Position numbers and translations under genes: made by a program | Shown: in pieces, positions 34,772 to 43,182 of the stretch | How the letters are laid out: each line of letters begins with the position of its first letter | Position numbering within the stretch: the stretch's first letter is position 1 | Assembly (NCBI GenBank): GCA_910588535.1 | Contig: CAJUOO010000019.1 | Span: forward strand, 1 to 49,470 | DNA from: an uncultured Lachnospiraceae bacterium | GTDB taxonomy: Bacteria > Bacillota > Clostridia > Lachnospirales > Lachnospiraceae | Length of the DNA: 49,470 nt | Direction of reading: 5' to 3' | Notes under the pieces: generated by a model | The model's input: the letters and a program-made list of their open reading frames with translations, nothing else | Told to the model about the DNA's origin: nothing | Database searches by the model: none

Positions 34772-35608
34772 TTATTTCATATATTCTATAGTAGTATCTG
34801 TAATTTTTATCCTGTTTTCCTTCAACAGCCTTCCAACAGCACGCTTAAATGCATTTTTACTCAGCGAAAATTCTTTTCGTATGCGCTCTGGATCTACATT
34901 CTTGTCCGTAAAGGGCAGCACTCCTTTATAACGCTCCATCACCTTCAGTATCTGCTCACAATCATCATCCATCTGCAGATAAGCTTTCTTTCTAATACTT
35001 AGATTTAACTTCCCATCTTCACGCACACCTGTCACCCTCGCCTCCACCACAGTACCCGGCAAAAGAGTGGCAAAGATCTCCTTTCTTGGAATTACGGCAT
35101 GGTATTTGTTATCAACTGCCACAAACGCGCCAATCTCCTCATGTATCTGATAGACAGTGCCATGTACCACATCATCCTTTTTGTAAGGGGAATCATCTCG
35201 CAGGAAATCATAGATATGCATTGTCCCGCATAGACGGCTGCTCTTGTCCACATAGAGCGCCACCAAATACTCCCTGCCCACCTCCGGCGCAAAGAGCTGT
35301 TCCTTATATGGCACCAACAGATCCTTCTCAAGACCCCAGTCAAAAAATGCACCAATATCATTTATCTCCACTGTTCTGAGTTGTGCAATCTCTCCTAGTT
35401 GCATGCGAGGCTCTCGCACGGTCGCTATCAACCGATCCTCGGAATCGCGGTAGATAAAAACTGTAATTTCATCTCCGGGCTTGGTATTCTCCGGCACCTG
35501 TTTTATGGGGAGAAGTACCTTCTCCTCATGCCCCGGCTGACCGAGATAGACACCAAAATCTACCATATTAATCACTGTCAGCTTCTGTTTTACTCCTATT
35601 TCAATCAT
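34772..35608 (-). CDS. CvfB-like S1-domain RNA-binding protein
   Basis: A protein of 278 residues. The N-terminus MIEIGVKQKLTVINMVDFGVYLG starts a series of S1-type OB folds (about 1-60, 65-130, 140-210), and the C-terminus is a winged helix (RIRKEFSLSKNAFKRAVGRLLKENRIKI). This is the layout of CvfB (conserved virulence factor B, YitL), an RNA-binding protein that affects virulence-gene expression in staphylococci. The start is chosen by family similarity; the ribosome binding site is weak (GGGGAT), so a start eight codons earlier is possible. Confidence 0.85.
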   Translation of the reverse strand: MIEIGVKQKLTVINMVDFGVYLGQPGHEEKVLLPIKQVPENTKPGDEITVFIYRDSEDRLIATVREPRMQLGEIAQLRTVEINDIGAFFDWGLEKDLLVPYKEQLFAPEVGREYLVALYVDKSSRLCGTMHIYDFLRDDSPYKKDDVVHGTVYQIHEEIGAFVAVDNKYHAVIPRKEIFATLLPGTVVEARVTGVREDGKLNLSIRKKAYLQMDDDCEQILKVMERYKGVLPFTDKNVDPERIRKEFSLSKNAFKRAVGRLLKENRIKITDTTIEYMK

Positions 35609-35693
35609 ACATATCCCCATTTCTCGATACATTTCTCAACAAAAGAACCACCCTTGCTCCCATTTGCCTGTTTTAACAGACGTATAAATCAGG

Positions 35694-35715
35694 ATGTGAA
35701 ATATAAATTTCACAT
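35694..35715. repeat. Perfect palindrome at the end of the thioesterase gene
   Basis: ATGTGAAAT-ATAA-ATTTCACAT, a perfect 9-bp stem touching the thioesterase stop codon. No T run follows on the minus strand, so termination is doubtful; the 106-bp gap to the cvfB-like gene shows nothing else. Confidence 0.5.
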
Positions 35716-36422
35716 TACTTTCTTGAAAAGGCTATAACTGCATAGGGTTTTCGTCCTTCGTCATTCAGAGAGATCACCCAACCATCCTCTACGCTTGCGG
35801 CAACTGGATAGATACTATTTCCATACACAGCAGACTTTCTGTACTCTGCGCGCAATGAGCGGATCTCACTTACATGTGGTACATACTCCTGTGCCATCTG
35901 AATATATTGCCCATTGTTTACATGGCCATTTGTATCTATCTGATGTCTTCTGATAGGAAACGGTTCCTCCGCCACTCCACCCTCTGGCACTGCTATTTTG
36001 CGCTCGGCATAGTTCATCTCAAGCTTCGGTTCCCTTCCATAACTTTGTTCTATGTTCTCCGTGATTCTTGCTGGTCGGCTTTTATTCCAGTCATAAAATA
36101 CCCATATGGAATTTGCCTTTACCAGATATCTTTTTTCACTATCATATAGAGCAAAATTCCGATAACCATAAATTCCCTTAAAGCCATAGGCCCATGTCCC
36201 GACTGTGATTCTTTCCGCAAGCACAGGAAGTCTCTCTATCTGTATCTGCCATGAATTAAGCAGCCACACCTTCCCATGCTCTCTCAGATACTCCACTCCT
36301 AGCCCCATTTCTTCCGACTGAAACGTGCTGCAGTCCTGCATATAATTGATCACAGAGTTCAATGCCAACGCGCCGCTCTCATCAATTTCGCTATAGCGCA
36401 CTCGGCTCTCAAATGTATACAT
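35715..36422 (-). CDS. Acyl-ACP thioesterase
   Basis: A protein of 235 residues made of two hotdog halves, as in bacterial FatA/FatB-type thioesterases. The first half starts YTFESRVRYSEIDESGALALNSVINYMQD. The second contains the PIRRHQIDTNGHVNNGQYIQMAQEY segment, whose D-x-N-x-H-x-N motif carries the catalytic residues. It releases free fatty acids from acyl-ACP in the cytoplasm; chain length is not readable. It lies 18 bp behind the DUF402 gene. Confidence 0.93.
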   Translation of the reverse strand: MYTFESRVRYSEIDESGALALNSVINYMQDCSTFQSEEMGLGVEYLREHGKVWLLNSWQIQIERLPVLAERITVGTWAYGFKGIYGYRNFALYDSEKRYLVKANSIWVFYDWNKSRPARITENIEQSYGREPKLEMNYAERKIAVPEGGVAEEPFPIRRHQIDTNGHVNNGQYIQMAQEYVPHVSEIRSLRAEYRKSAVYGNSIYPVAASVEDGWVISLNDEGRKPYAVIAFSRK

Positions 36423-36440
36423 CTCGTTCCTCTCTGTCTT

Positions 36441-36923
36441 TTATTTCCTCTCAAATTCCTCTATTGCGGATCTCAGCGAGGCAAATTCATTACTATATAT
36501 CAATTCCAACAGTTCATTTAACTGTCTTAAGCAGATCTGAAGCTCGTCCCTCTGTATCATCCCCTTCTCATCTGCCTCAGCCAGCTCATCCAGATCTAAG
36601 ACCTTTACATAACCATCTGGCAATATCACTACATCTGCCAGCAGATCTGTGAAAATATAGGTCTTTGTCTCTGGCGTGTATTCTGTCTTAATAATATCAC
36701 AATACCAGAAGAGAAGTGAGCCATCCTCCTTTAATATCTTGGATATCTTAATCCCTTTTTTAAGCAGATAGCAAGAGATTCCACCAAAAAAATCCTGTCT
36801 CGGCTTTAAGCATTTCCATCTGGTAACTATAACATTCTCGTCCAGCCTTAAAATCTCATCATCCTTAAGCTCTACACATTCTTCAGGAATCAAGCGTTTT
36901 CTGTAAAGCCTACACTCTCCCAT
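36441..36923 (-). CDS. DUF402 domain protein
   Basis: A protein of 160 residues. DUF402 signature: LLFWYCDIIKTEY followed by YIFTDLLADVVILPDGYVKVLDLDELAEA. DUF402 proteins include nucleoside tri-/diphosphatases (Ntdp) and FAU-1-like RNA-binding proteins; the acidic residues of the phosphatase site (D-x-L-x-D) are visible. The exact substrate is unknown. Gaps of 13-18 bp to both neighbours indicate co-transcription. Confidence 0.85.
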   Translation of the reverse strand: MGECRLYRKRLIPEECVELKDDEILRLDENVIVTRWKCLKPRQDFFGGISCYLLKKGIKISKILKEDGSLLFWYCDIIKTEYTPETKTYIFTDLLADVVILPDGYVKVLDLDELAEADEKGMIQRDELQICLRQLNELLELIYSNEFASLRSAIEEFERK

Positions 36924-36936
36924 ATCTCCCTCCTCT

Positions 36937-37422
36937 CTACACCTTCAGCATAATATCACGGTTAGTATGTGTATACTGATAATATGCCACACCAGCCGCG
37001 TCAAGCATACGCTTCGATGCCATCACAGCGGGAGTGTCTGAATATTTATCGCTGTCATATACAATCGTTCTTATTCCTGACTGTATAATAGCCTTCGCGC
37101 ACTCATTGCAGGGAAAAAGCGTTACATAGAGCTTTGCGCCCTCCAAGCTTCCCCCTCGATAATTTAGAATCGCGTTAAGCTCTCCATGTGTGGAGTACAC
37201 ATATTTATTATCCAGCGGATCGCCCTCTCTGCACCATGGAAATTCGTCATCAGAGCAGCCATTTGGGAAACCATTATAGCCCATAGACAAAATCTTATTA
37301 TCCTGACTGACAATACAAGCCCCAACCTGTGTGCCGGGATCCTTCGACCGCATGCCAGACAAGATCGCCACTCCCATAAAATACTCATCCCATGAAATAT
37401 AATCTGTTCTTTTCTCTCCCAC
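36937..37422 (-). CDS. dCMP deaminase (ComEB type)
   Basis: A protein of 161 residues. Zn-site motifs are HGELNAI (H-G-E, about 88-94) and PCNECAKAII (PC-x-x-C, about 113-122). It deaminates dCMP to dUMP for thymidylate synthesis. The start MGEKRTDYISWDEYFMGVAIL is typical of ComEB-type proteins. It lies directly after upp, as often in Firmicutes. Confidence 0.93.
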   Translation of the reverse strand: MGEKRTDYISWDEYFMGVAILSGMRSKDPGTQVGACIVSQDNKILSMGYNGFPNGCSDDEFPWCREGDPLDNKYVYSTHGELNAILNYRGGSLEGAKLYVTLFPCNECAKAIIQSGIRTIVYDSDKYSDTPAVMASKRMLDAAGVAYYQYTHTNRDIMLKV

Positions 37423-37436
37423 AGCCCTCTCCTTCC

Positions 37437-38066
37437 TTATTTTGTACCAAAGATACGATCCCCCGCATCTCCCAGCCCCGGTACAATATATCCGTGATCA
37501 TTCAAATGCTCATCTAGCGCCCCGACATAGATATCCACCTCAGGATGATCTACTTTCATGCGCTCCACACCCTCAGGTGCTGCGATAATACACATAAAGC
37601 GAATATTTCTCACACCTTTTTCTTTTAGAAGCCGAATGGCGGCGGACGATGAACCTCCTGTCGCCAGCATAGGATCAACGACAAACACATCCCTCTCTGC
37701 GCAGTCCTCAGGCAGCTTACAATAATATTCCACCGGCTCCAGCGTATCTGGATCGCGATACAGGCCAATATGCCCAACCTTCGCCGCTGGAACCATAGTG
37801 AGCATCCCTTCTACCATGCCAAGTCCTGCGCGGAGAATTGGCACAATAGCCATCTTCTTACCCTGAAGCTCCATCGCTGTCATCTTACAGATAGGTGTCT
37901 CAATCTCCACGCTGGAAAGTTTTAGATCTCTAGTTGCCTCATAGCACATCAGCATCGCTATCTCGCTGATCATCTCCCTAAATTCCTTTGAACCTGTTTC
38001 TTTTCTGCGGATAATCCCAATCTTATGTTGAATCAGCGGATGATCCATAATAAATATCTTTGACAT
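37437..38066 (-). CDS. upp: Uracil phosphoribosyltransferase
   Basis: A protein of 209 residues, the standard length. It converts uracil and PRPP to UMP. The PRPP loop VVDPMLATGGSSSAAI (about 129-144) and the C-terminal uracil-binding YIVPGLGDAGDRIFGT are intact. It lies 8 bp behind rpiB, in a row that resembles the ywlC-ywlE-rpiB-(glyA)-upp cluster of Bacillus, here without glyA. Confidence 0.97.
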   Translation of the reverse strand: MSKIFIMDHPLIQHKIGIIRRKETGSKEFREMISEIAMLMCYEATRDLKLSSVEIETPICKMTAMELQGKKMAIVPILRAGLGMVEGMLTMVPAAKVGHIGLYRDPDTLEPVEYYCKLPEDCAERDVFVVDPMLATGGSSSAAIRLLKEKGVRNIRFMCIIAAPEGVERMKVDHPEVDIYVGALDEHLNDHGYIVPGLGDAGDRIFGTK

Positions 38067-38074
38067 AAATCCTC

Positions 38075-38503
38075 CTATTGCTCTATCTGCTGAATTCGCC
38101 TTTTATGACGTTCATCCTCAGAAAAAGGTGTATCCAAAAATGTATCTACAATCTTTATCGCAAGTCCTGATCCAACAACTCTGCCGCCCAGACACAACAC
38201 ATTCGCATCATTGTGCTGTCTTGTCGCCTCCGCGCAGAAGCAATCTGTACAGAGTGCAGCGCGGATGCCGGGTACCTTGTTCGCCGAGATCGAGATCCCT
38301 ATACCTGTACCACAGATCAGGATCCCCTTGTCGCTTCTTCCCTCTGTCACCTCATGCGTCACCAGCCTCGCATATACTGGATAATCGCATGAGCTTTCAT
38401 CATAACAGCCAAAATCTTTATATTCGATATTCCGCTCTTTAAGATGCTTCATAATCTCCTGCTTTAACGCATAACCGCCGTGATCACTTCCTATCGCAAT
38501 CAT
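38075..38503 (-). CDS. rpiB: Ribose-5-phosphate isomerase B
   Basis: A protein of 142 residues that interconverts ribose-5-phosphate and ribulose-5-phosphate. IAIGSDHGGYALK at the N-terminus, the catalytic Cys in ILICGTGIGISISANK (about 64-79), and HNDANVLCLGGRVVG are intact. Its ATG overlaps the stop codon of the ywlE-like gene by 4 bases (ATGA), so the two are translationally coupled. Confidence 0.96.
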   Translation of the reverse strand: MIAIGSDHGGYALKQEIMKHLKERNIEYKDFGCYDESSCDYPVYARLVTHEVTEGRSDKGILICGTGIGISISANKVPGIRAALCTDCFCAEATRQHNDANVLCLGGRVVGSGLAIKIVDTFLDTPFSEDERHKRRIQQIEQ

Positions 38504-38970
38504 ATCTGTCCTCCCTTGTACTCCTCCAAAAACAACTTCTCTGCCACCAGCTTGACCAACACGCTGACCCGCTCAAAACATTCTATATACTCCTTCAGAT
38601 CGCCTCCTGCCGGGTCCTCCAGATCACCCTCGCCATCCAGAAATTCATTGATGGTATATACATTGATCGCTGATTCGTACCTCTCATAAATTCCCCTTTT
38701 CTGCTGTTCTGTCATCGTGAGCACCAAAGTGCGCTCACTGAGATCCTCCTCCTTAAATGGGATTGAATTGGGATGAAACAGTGGAACACCAAGACTCTCC
38801 GCCGCTTTTGCCGCCTTTGGATTAATGGGCTCTGGAAATAACACCACCATCCCTCTTGAGGCTGTGGTCAGCGCCCTGCCCCTAATCAGCCCCTTCATAA
38901 CCCCCTCCGCCATCGGACCTTTACATGTGTCATCAGACGATACAAAGATCACTCTGTCATATTTCTCCAT
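38500..38970 (-). CDS. YwlE-like low-molecular-weight phosphatase homologue without catalytic Cys/Arg
   Basis: A protein of 156 residues with the LMW tyrosine/arginine phosphatase fold. The P-loop, normally V-C-x-G-N-x-C-R-S-P, reads VSSDDTCKGPMA (residues 10-21): the nucleophilic Cys is Ser11, the Arg is Lys17, and the Gly-Asn pair is Asp-Asp. The general-acid Asp119-Pro120 motif remains. Its place between sua5 and rpiB is that of ywlE, the protein-arginine phosphatase of Bacillus. The family chemistry needs the Cys, so this protein is probably inactive as such a phosphatase and may bind phospho-residues or have another role (inference). The frame is intact and tightly coupled to rpiB. Confidence 0.85.
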   Translation of the reverse strand: MEKYDRVIFVSSDDTCKGPMAEGVMKGLIRGRALTTASRGMVVLFPEPINPKAAKAAESLGVPLFHPNSIPFKEEDLSERTLVLTMTEQQKRGIYERYESAINVYTINEFLDGEGDLEDPAGGDLKEYIECFERVSVLVKLVAEKLFLEEYKGGQI

Positions 38971-38981
38971 ACTGTTTCTCC

Positions 38982-40034
38982 TTACAGTCTGATAATCTGG
39001 TGCCCTGCCGCTTTGAGCAGCCGGTTCATAATCGCCTGTCCAAGATCCTGCTGCGAAAAAGCCTCTGAAAAAATATATTGTGTTCCCAGCTCATCAAACT
39101 CTCTAAGTACCGCAAACAGATGCCGCGCTATTGTCTCCTCATCCTGTCTTGTCCCAATAATCCTGACATCCCCTCCATGATAAAACTTGCGCGTCTCCTC
39201 CGTCGCTATAATTCCGGTCCGGTATCCCTGCCGCCGTTTTTCCTCCGCCAGTCTCTCAATCTCCTCTGCCGCCTTATCAAGGTCTCCTTCCACTATCGTA
39301 AGCTCTGCCTTAGGTGCATAATGGCGATATTTCATTCCCGGTGCCTTGGGCTTTACCCCCGGCGCAGCCTCCTCCATCAGCGAGGGGTCTATCTGCAACT
39401 GCTCAATCACCCTCTTTAACATCGGGACTGTAATATAACCGGGTCTTAATAACATCGGAGGATCGACTGTCATATCAACAATCGTTGACTCCAAGCCAAT
39501 CCCTACACTTCCTCCATCTATCAGCATATCAATCTTGCCCGCCATATCCTCCCATACATGCTCTGCCATCGTAGGGCTGGGGCGCCCTGATGTATTGGCA
39601 CTGGGCGCAGCAATCGCCGTCCCGCTCCTTCTTATCAGCTCTCTGATCGCTGGATGCGAAGGCATGCGCACCGCCACTGTCTCAAGCCCGCCCGTGATTC
39701 CATAAGGAACCTCCTTCCTCTTCTCAAAAATCAGCGTGAGTGGTCCCGGCCAAAAACATTTCATCAATTTATCCGCGTCCTCTGTCACCTTGTCAGTTAT
39801 GCGCTCCAAGTCCTTACGGTCTGCGATGTGGAGAATTAAGGGATTATCCGTCGGTCTACCCTTCGCGGCGTAGATCTTTCTCGCCGCATCTTCGCTCATG
39901 CCATCAGCTCCAAGACCATATACCGTCTCTGTCGGAAATGCAACAAGACCACCGCGACGAATAATCTGCGCCGCCTGTTGATAGATGTCCTCATCGTCTG
40001 GGGAAGCTGTGAGCTTTCTAATAATTGTATCCAT
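38982..40034 (-). CDS. L-threonylcarbamoyladenylate synthase (Sua5/YwlC)
   Basis: A protein of 350 residues that makes threonylcarbamoyl-AMP for the t6A37 modification of tRNA. The YrdC domain (about 10-200) has AFPTETVYGLGADG and PSANTSGRPSPT; the C-terminal Sua5 domain (about 220-350) follows KAPGMKYRHYAPKAEL. The ATG 40034 has GAGGGCGAG upstream, and the longer reading has no family support. It is first of the sua5-ywlE-rpiB-upp run. The 230-bp gap upstream (40035-40264), behind uvrC, is A+T-rich and shows no clear gene or terminator. Confidence 0.94.
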   Translation of the reverse strand: MDTIIRKLTASPDDEDIYQQAAQIIRRGGLVAFPTETVYGLGADGMSEDAARKIYAAKGRPTDNPLILHIADRKDLERITDKVTEDADKLMKCFWPGPLTLIFEKRKEVPYGITGGLETVAVRMPSHPAIRELIRRSGTAIAAPSANTSGRPSPTMAEHVWEDMAGKIDMLIDGGSVGIGLESTIVDMTVDPPMLLRPGYITVPMLKRVIEQLQIDPSLMEEAAPGVKPKAPGMKYRHYAPKAELTIVEGDLDKAAEEIERLAEEKRRQGYRTGIIATEETRKFYHGGDVRIIGTRQDEETIARHLFAVLREFDELGTQYIFSEAFSQQDLGQAIMNRLLKAAGHQIIRL

Positions 40035-40264
40035 CTCGCCCTCATTTCTGCACGGCAAACACCGCACATAACAGAATTTGCAAATATCTATAATATGCAT
40101 GAGTATACCACATTGTTGGAATTTATGCAATTTTTTGTTGTGCTCAAGGCATACTTTTTCGGAAATATTTCGTTATAAGAGATATCTTTTTGAAAAAGAT
40201 CCACTTTCGTCAAGCCCTGTAAATAAGCTTCTACTCCTTCTTCTCTAATAAACTATCTCCCTCC

Positions 40265-42118
40265 TCATTCTGTCTTATGGAAAAATTCATATACCTGTCG
40301 TGCCGCTGGTTCATTCATTCCGGGAACTTCTTTTAATGTATCTATATCTGCATTACGAATCTCTTCCAGCCCTTTAAAATATCTCATCAGTGCCCTTCTT
40401 CTAGTTTTGCCAATCCCATGAATATCATCCAAGATCGAGTGCACCTGCTCCTTAGACCGCAGGCTTCTGTGATATTCGATGGCAAATCGATGTGCTTCGT
40501 CCTGTATTCGTGTGATAAGGCGGAAGCCCTCACTGTTTCGGTCAATGGGTATCTCTTGATTGTTATAATACAGCCCTCTAGTCCTATGATTGTCGTCCTT
40601 AACCATACCACATACTGGTATTGCAAGCCTTAGCTCATCAAGCACCCGCAGAGCCACATTGACCTGCCCCCGCCCGCCATCCATCATAATTAAGTCTGGA
40701 AAACGAGTAAAACTTCCATATTCGTTATCCCCACTATTTTTCAGCTCCTCCATCCCATGCTCAAATCTTCGTTTTAGAACTTCCTCCATGCTGGCATAAT
40801 CATCTGGACCGACCACAGTGCGGATCTTAAATTTTCGGTAATCACTTCTCTTTGGCTTCCCGTCTTCATATACAACCATAGATCCAACTGACTCCATACC
40901 ACTGGTGTTCGATATGTCAAAAGCTTCTATTCTTTGTATTCCTGAAAGACCTACCCACTCCTCTATCTGATGAAGGGCACCGCGCGTGCGAAGCTCCTCT
41001 CTCTTTATTTTCTCCCTATCCTTCTCAAGCACCATGCTGGCATTTTTAAATGCAAGCTCAACTAACCTCTCCTTCTGCCCTTTTTTTGGCACACGAATAT
41101 ATACTCGCTGTCCTTTCTTTTTTGATAACCATTCTGTGAGCAGTTCTTCCTCCTCCGGCATTGCCTGAAGCATAAGCTCTCTTGGAATAAATGGAGTCCC
41201 CGCATAATATTGTTTTATAAAGCTTTCCAATATCTGACCCTTCTCTTCCTGAACCGCCACATTTAGATGAAAATGTTCTCTTCCAATCAGCTTGCCGCCT
41301 CGAATAAAAAATACCTGAACAACTGCATCATTTCCATCGCAAGAACAGGCTATCACATCTCTGTCCTCCATCTCACTGCTTGTGATCTTCTGTTTCTGTG
41401 CTATCTGCTTTACACTGTTCCAGAGATCTCGATATTCCACCGCCTGCTCATATTCCATTGCCTCGGACGCAGTGAGCATCTTCTCCTCAAGACTCTTTAA
41501 TATTCCATCATAGTTTCCATTTAAAAAATCCATCGCTTTTTGAATGGATTCTCTGTAATCCTCTTTGGAAATATAGCCCTGACAGGGAGCTTGACACTGC
41601 TTAATATGGTAATTCAAACATGGACGACTTTTTCCTATATCCTTTGGCAGACTTTTGTTGCAGGTGCGTATCTGATATAGCTTTCTTAAAAGCTCAAGTG
41701 TATCCTTAACTGCACCAGCGCTGGTATAGGGACCATAATACTTGGATTTATCTTTTTTCATATCCCGCGCAAATAAAATCCTTGGAAATTCCTCATAAAC
41801 TGTCACTTTAATATATGGATAGCTCTTATCATCCTTAAGCATTGTATTATAGCGCGGTCTGTGCTCTTTAATGAGATTACATTCTAACACAAGTGCTTCC
41901 AGCTCAGAATCTGTGATAATATATTCAAATCGCCGAATATGAGATACCATCTGCTCAATCTTCGCCGATTTATTCCTGCTGCTCTGAAAGTACTGGCGCA
42001 CTCTATTTTTTAAAACTATCGCCTTGCCAATATAGATAATCTCATCCTTCTCACCATGCATAATATAGACACCCGGCTTTGCGGGCAGCTTTTTTAATTC
42101 CTCTTCAATCTGAAACAT
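40265..42118 (-). CDS. uvrC: Excinuclease ABC subunit C
   Basis: A protein of 617 residues, the dual-incision nuclease of nucleotide excision repair. N-terminal GIY-YIG domain (KPGVYIMHGEKDEIIYIGKA, about 14-33), UVR domain (about 205-240), RNase H-like 3' part with FDISNTSGMESVGSMVVYEDG, and a C-terminal HhH pair (IHGIGKTRRRALMRYF). It lies 2 bp behind the adenosine deaminase gene, far from uvrBA. No SOS box is seen in front of the ada-uvrC pair. Confidence 0.97.
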   Translation of the reverse strand: MFQIEEELKKLPAKPGVYIMHGEKDEIIYIGKAIVLKNRVRQYFQSSRNKSAKIEQMVSHIRRFEYIITDSELEALVLECNLIKEHRPRYNTMLKDDKSYPYIKVTVYEEFPRILFARDMKKDKSKYYGPYTSAGAVKDTLELLRKLYQIRTCNKSLPKDIGKSRPCLNYHIKQCQAPCQGYISKEDYRESIQKAMDFLNGNYDGILKSLEEKMLTASEAMEYEQAVEYRDLWNSVKQIAQKQKITSSEMEDRDVIACSCDGNDAVVQVFFIRGGKLIGREHFHLNVAVQEEKGQILESFIKQYYAGTPFIPRELMLQAMPEEEELLTEWLSKKKGQRVYIRVPKKGQKERLVELAFKNASMVLEKDREKIKREELRTRGALHQIEEWVGLSGIQRIEAFDISNTSGMESVGSMVVYEDGKPKRSDYRKFKIRTVVGPDDYASMEEVLKRRFEHGMEELKNSGDNEYGSFTRFPDLIMMDGGRGQVNVALRVLDELRLAIPVCGMVKDDNHRTRGLYYNNQEIPIDRNSEGFRLITRIQDEAHRFAIEYHRSLRSKEQVHSILDDIHGIGKTRRRALMRYFKGLEEIRNADIDTLKEVPGMNEPAARQVYEFFHKTE

Positions 42119-42120
42119 AT

Positions 42121-43068
42121 CTATCCCTCTAAAAACGCTGCTTCTCTTGCATACTCCTGCATCTTTTCTATCTCATTATCCGTAAAATGATAATACTGCT
42201 TTAAAAACGCATATTCCCTCTCTAATGTAGTGTTTGAAACTGTCATATTGTCTGTATTCACTGTTATTCGGACACCACGGTCAAATAATGTGCGAATTGG
42301 ATGGCTGTATGGATCTTTCGCAAGCTTTGTGTGAAGGTTGCTTGTCGGACATACCTCCAAAGTGATTTTTTCGCAGACCAATCTCTCCACCAATTCCTCA
42401 TCTTCAACAGCACGCACTCCATGCCCCAAGCGCGTCGCTCCGAATTCCAAAGCATATCTGACACTCTCCGGTCCAGCCGCCTCCCCAGCATGTATGGTAT
42501 ATTTTATCCCCGCTTCTTTTACCTTACAAAACAATTCCCTGTAATTTTCTGTGGGAAACAACGCCTCTGCCCCAGCAAGATCAACGCCAAGAACACCCTT
42601 CCCACAATATTTTTTCGCTGACGCCAGTGTTCTTTCATTTAACAACTCATTCCCCCTCCCCCTCATAAAGCAAAGAAGCAATCCTGTCTGTAGAGAAGGA
42701 TATGTCTTTTGTCCTCTATTCATGCCGCTGATCGCCGCCTCAACCACCTCATCCATGCTCATACCACCATTTAGGGAAAGCTGTGGAGCAAATCGTATCT
42801 CAGCATACGTAAGTCCTTGCCCGGCAAGATCCTCACACAGTTCAAACACTACCCGCTCCATAGCTTCTGGCTTTTGCAAAACCAACAGAGGTAGATCAAA
42901 ACATTTTAAGTATTCTGTCAGATTATTACAGTCCTCCGCCACCTGCAGGCAACGCGCGAGTTCCTCCCTAGACGAAACAGGAAGCCTGATTCCCTGCTCC
43001 ACCGCAAGCTCCCACACCGTATCTGGGCGCAAAGAACCATCAAGATGTACATGCAAATCAATTTTCAT
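42121..43068 (-). CDS. add: Adenosine deaminase
   Basis: A protein of 315 residues. It deaminates adenosine or deoxyadenosine to inosine. Zn ligands and catalytic residues: KIDLHVHLDGSLRP (HxH near the start), HAGEA (about 195-199), GHGVRA, and VNTDN. ATG 43068 is preceded by AAGGAGGGG; the longer reading would add 10 residues across that site. Adenine deaminases share this fold, so adenine as substrate is a minor alternative. Followed by uvrC after 2 bp. Confidence 0.9.
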   Translation of the reverse strand: MKIDLHVHLDGSLRPDTVWELAVEQGIRLPVSSREELARCLQVAEDCNNLTEYLKCFDLPLLVLQKPEAMERVVFELCEDLAGQGLTYAEIRFAPQLSLNGGMSMDEVVEAAISGMNRGQKTYPSLQTGLLLCFMRGRGNELLNERTLASAKKYCGKGVLGVDLAGAEALFPTENYRELFCKVKEAGIKYTIHAGEAAGPESVRYALEFGATRLGHGVRAVEDEELVERLVCEKITLEVCPTSNLHTKLAKDPYSHPIRTLFDRGVRITVNTDNMTVSNTTLEREYAFLKQYYHFTDNEIEKMQEYAREAAFLEG

Positions 43069-43151
43069 ACAACCCCTCCTTCCTTTAGCCATAACCAAAG
43101 CAACATCTAATCACCACACGAAAATCCTCCGCTTATACACTACGCATAAAG

Positions 43152-43177
43152 AAAAACGGCCAGAAATTTCTGACCGC
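43152..43177 (-). terminator. Terminator of the GH43-like gene
   Basis: On the minus strand CGGTCAGAA and TTCTGGCCG form a 9-bp stem with one G-T pair followed by TTTTT. It begins 6 bases after the stop codon at 43183. Confidence 0.85.
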
Positions 43178-43182
43178 ATCCC

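Noticed and set aside
35694..35715. Terminator of the thioesterase operon
   Set aside because: The palindrome is perfect but no T run follows on the minus strand; listed only as an inverted repeat.
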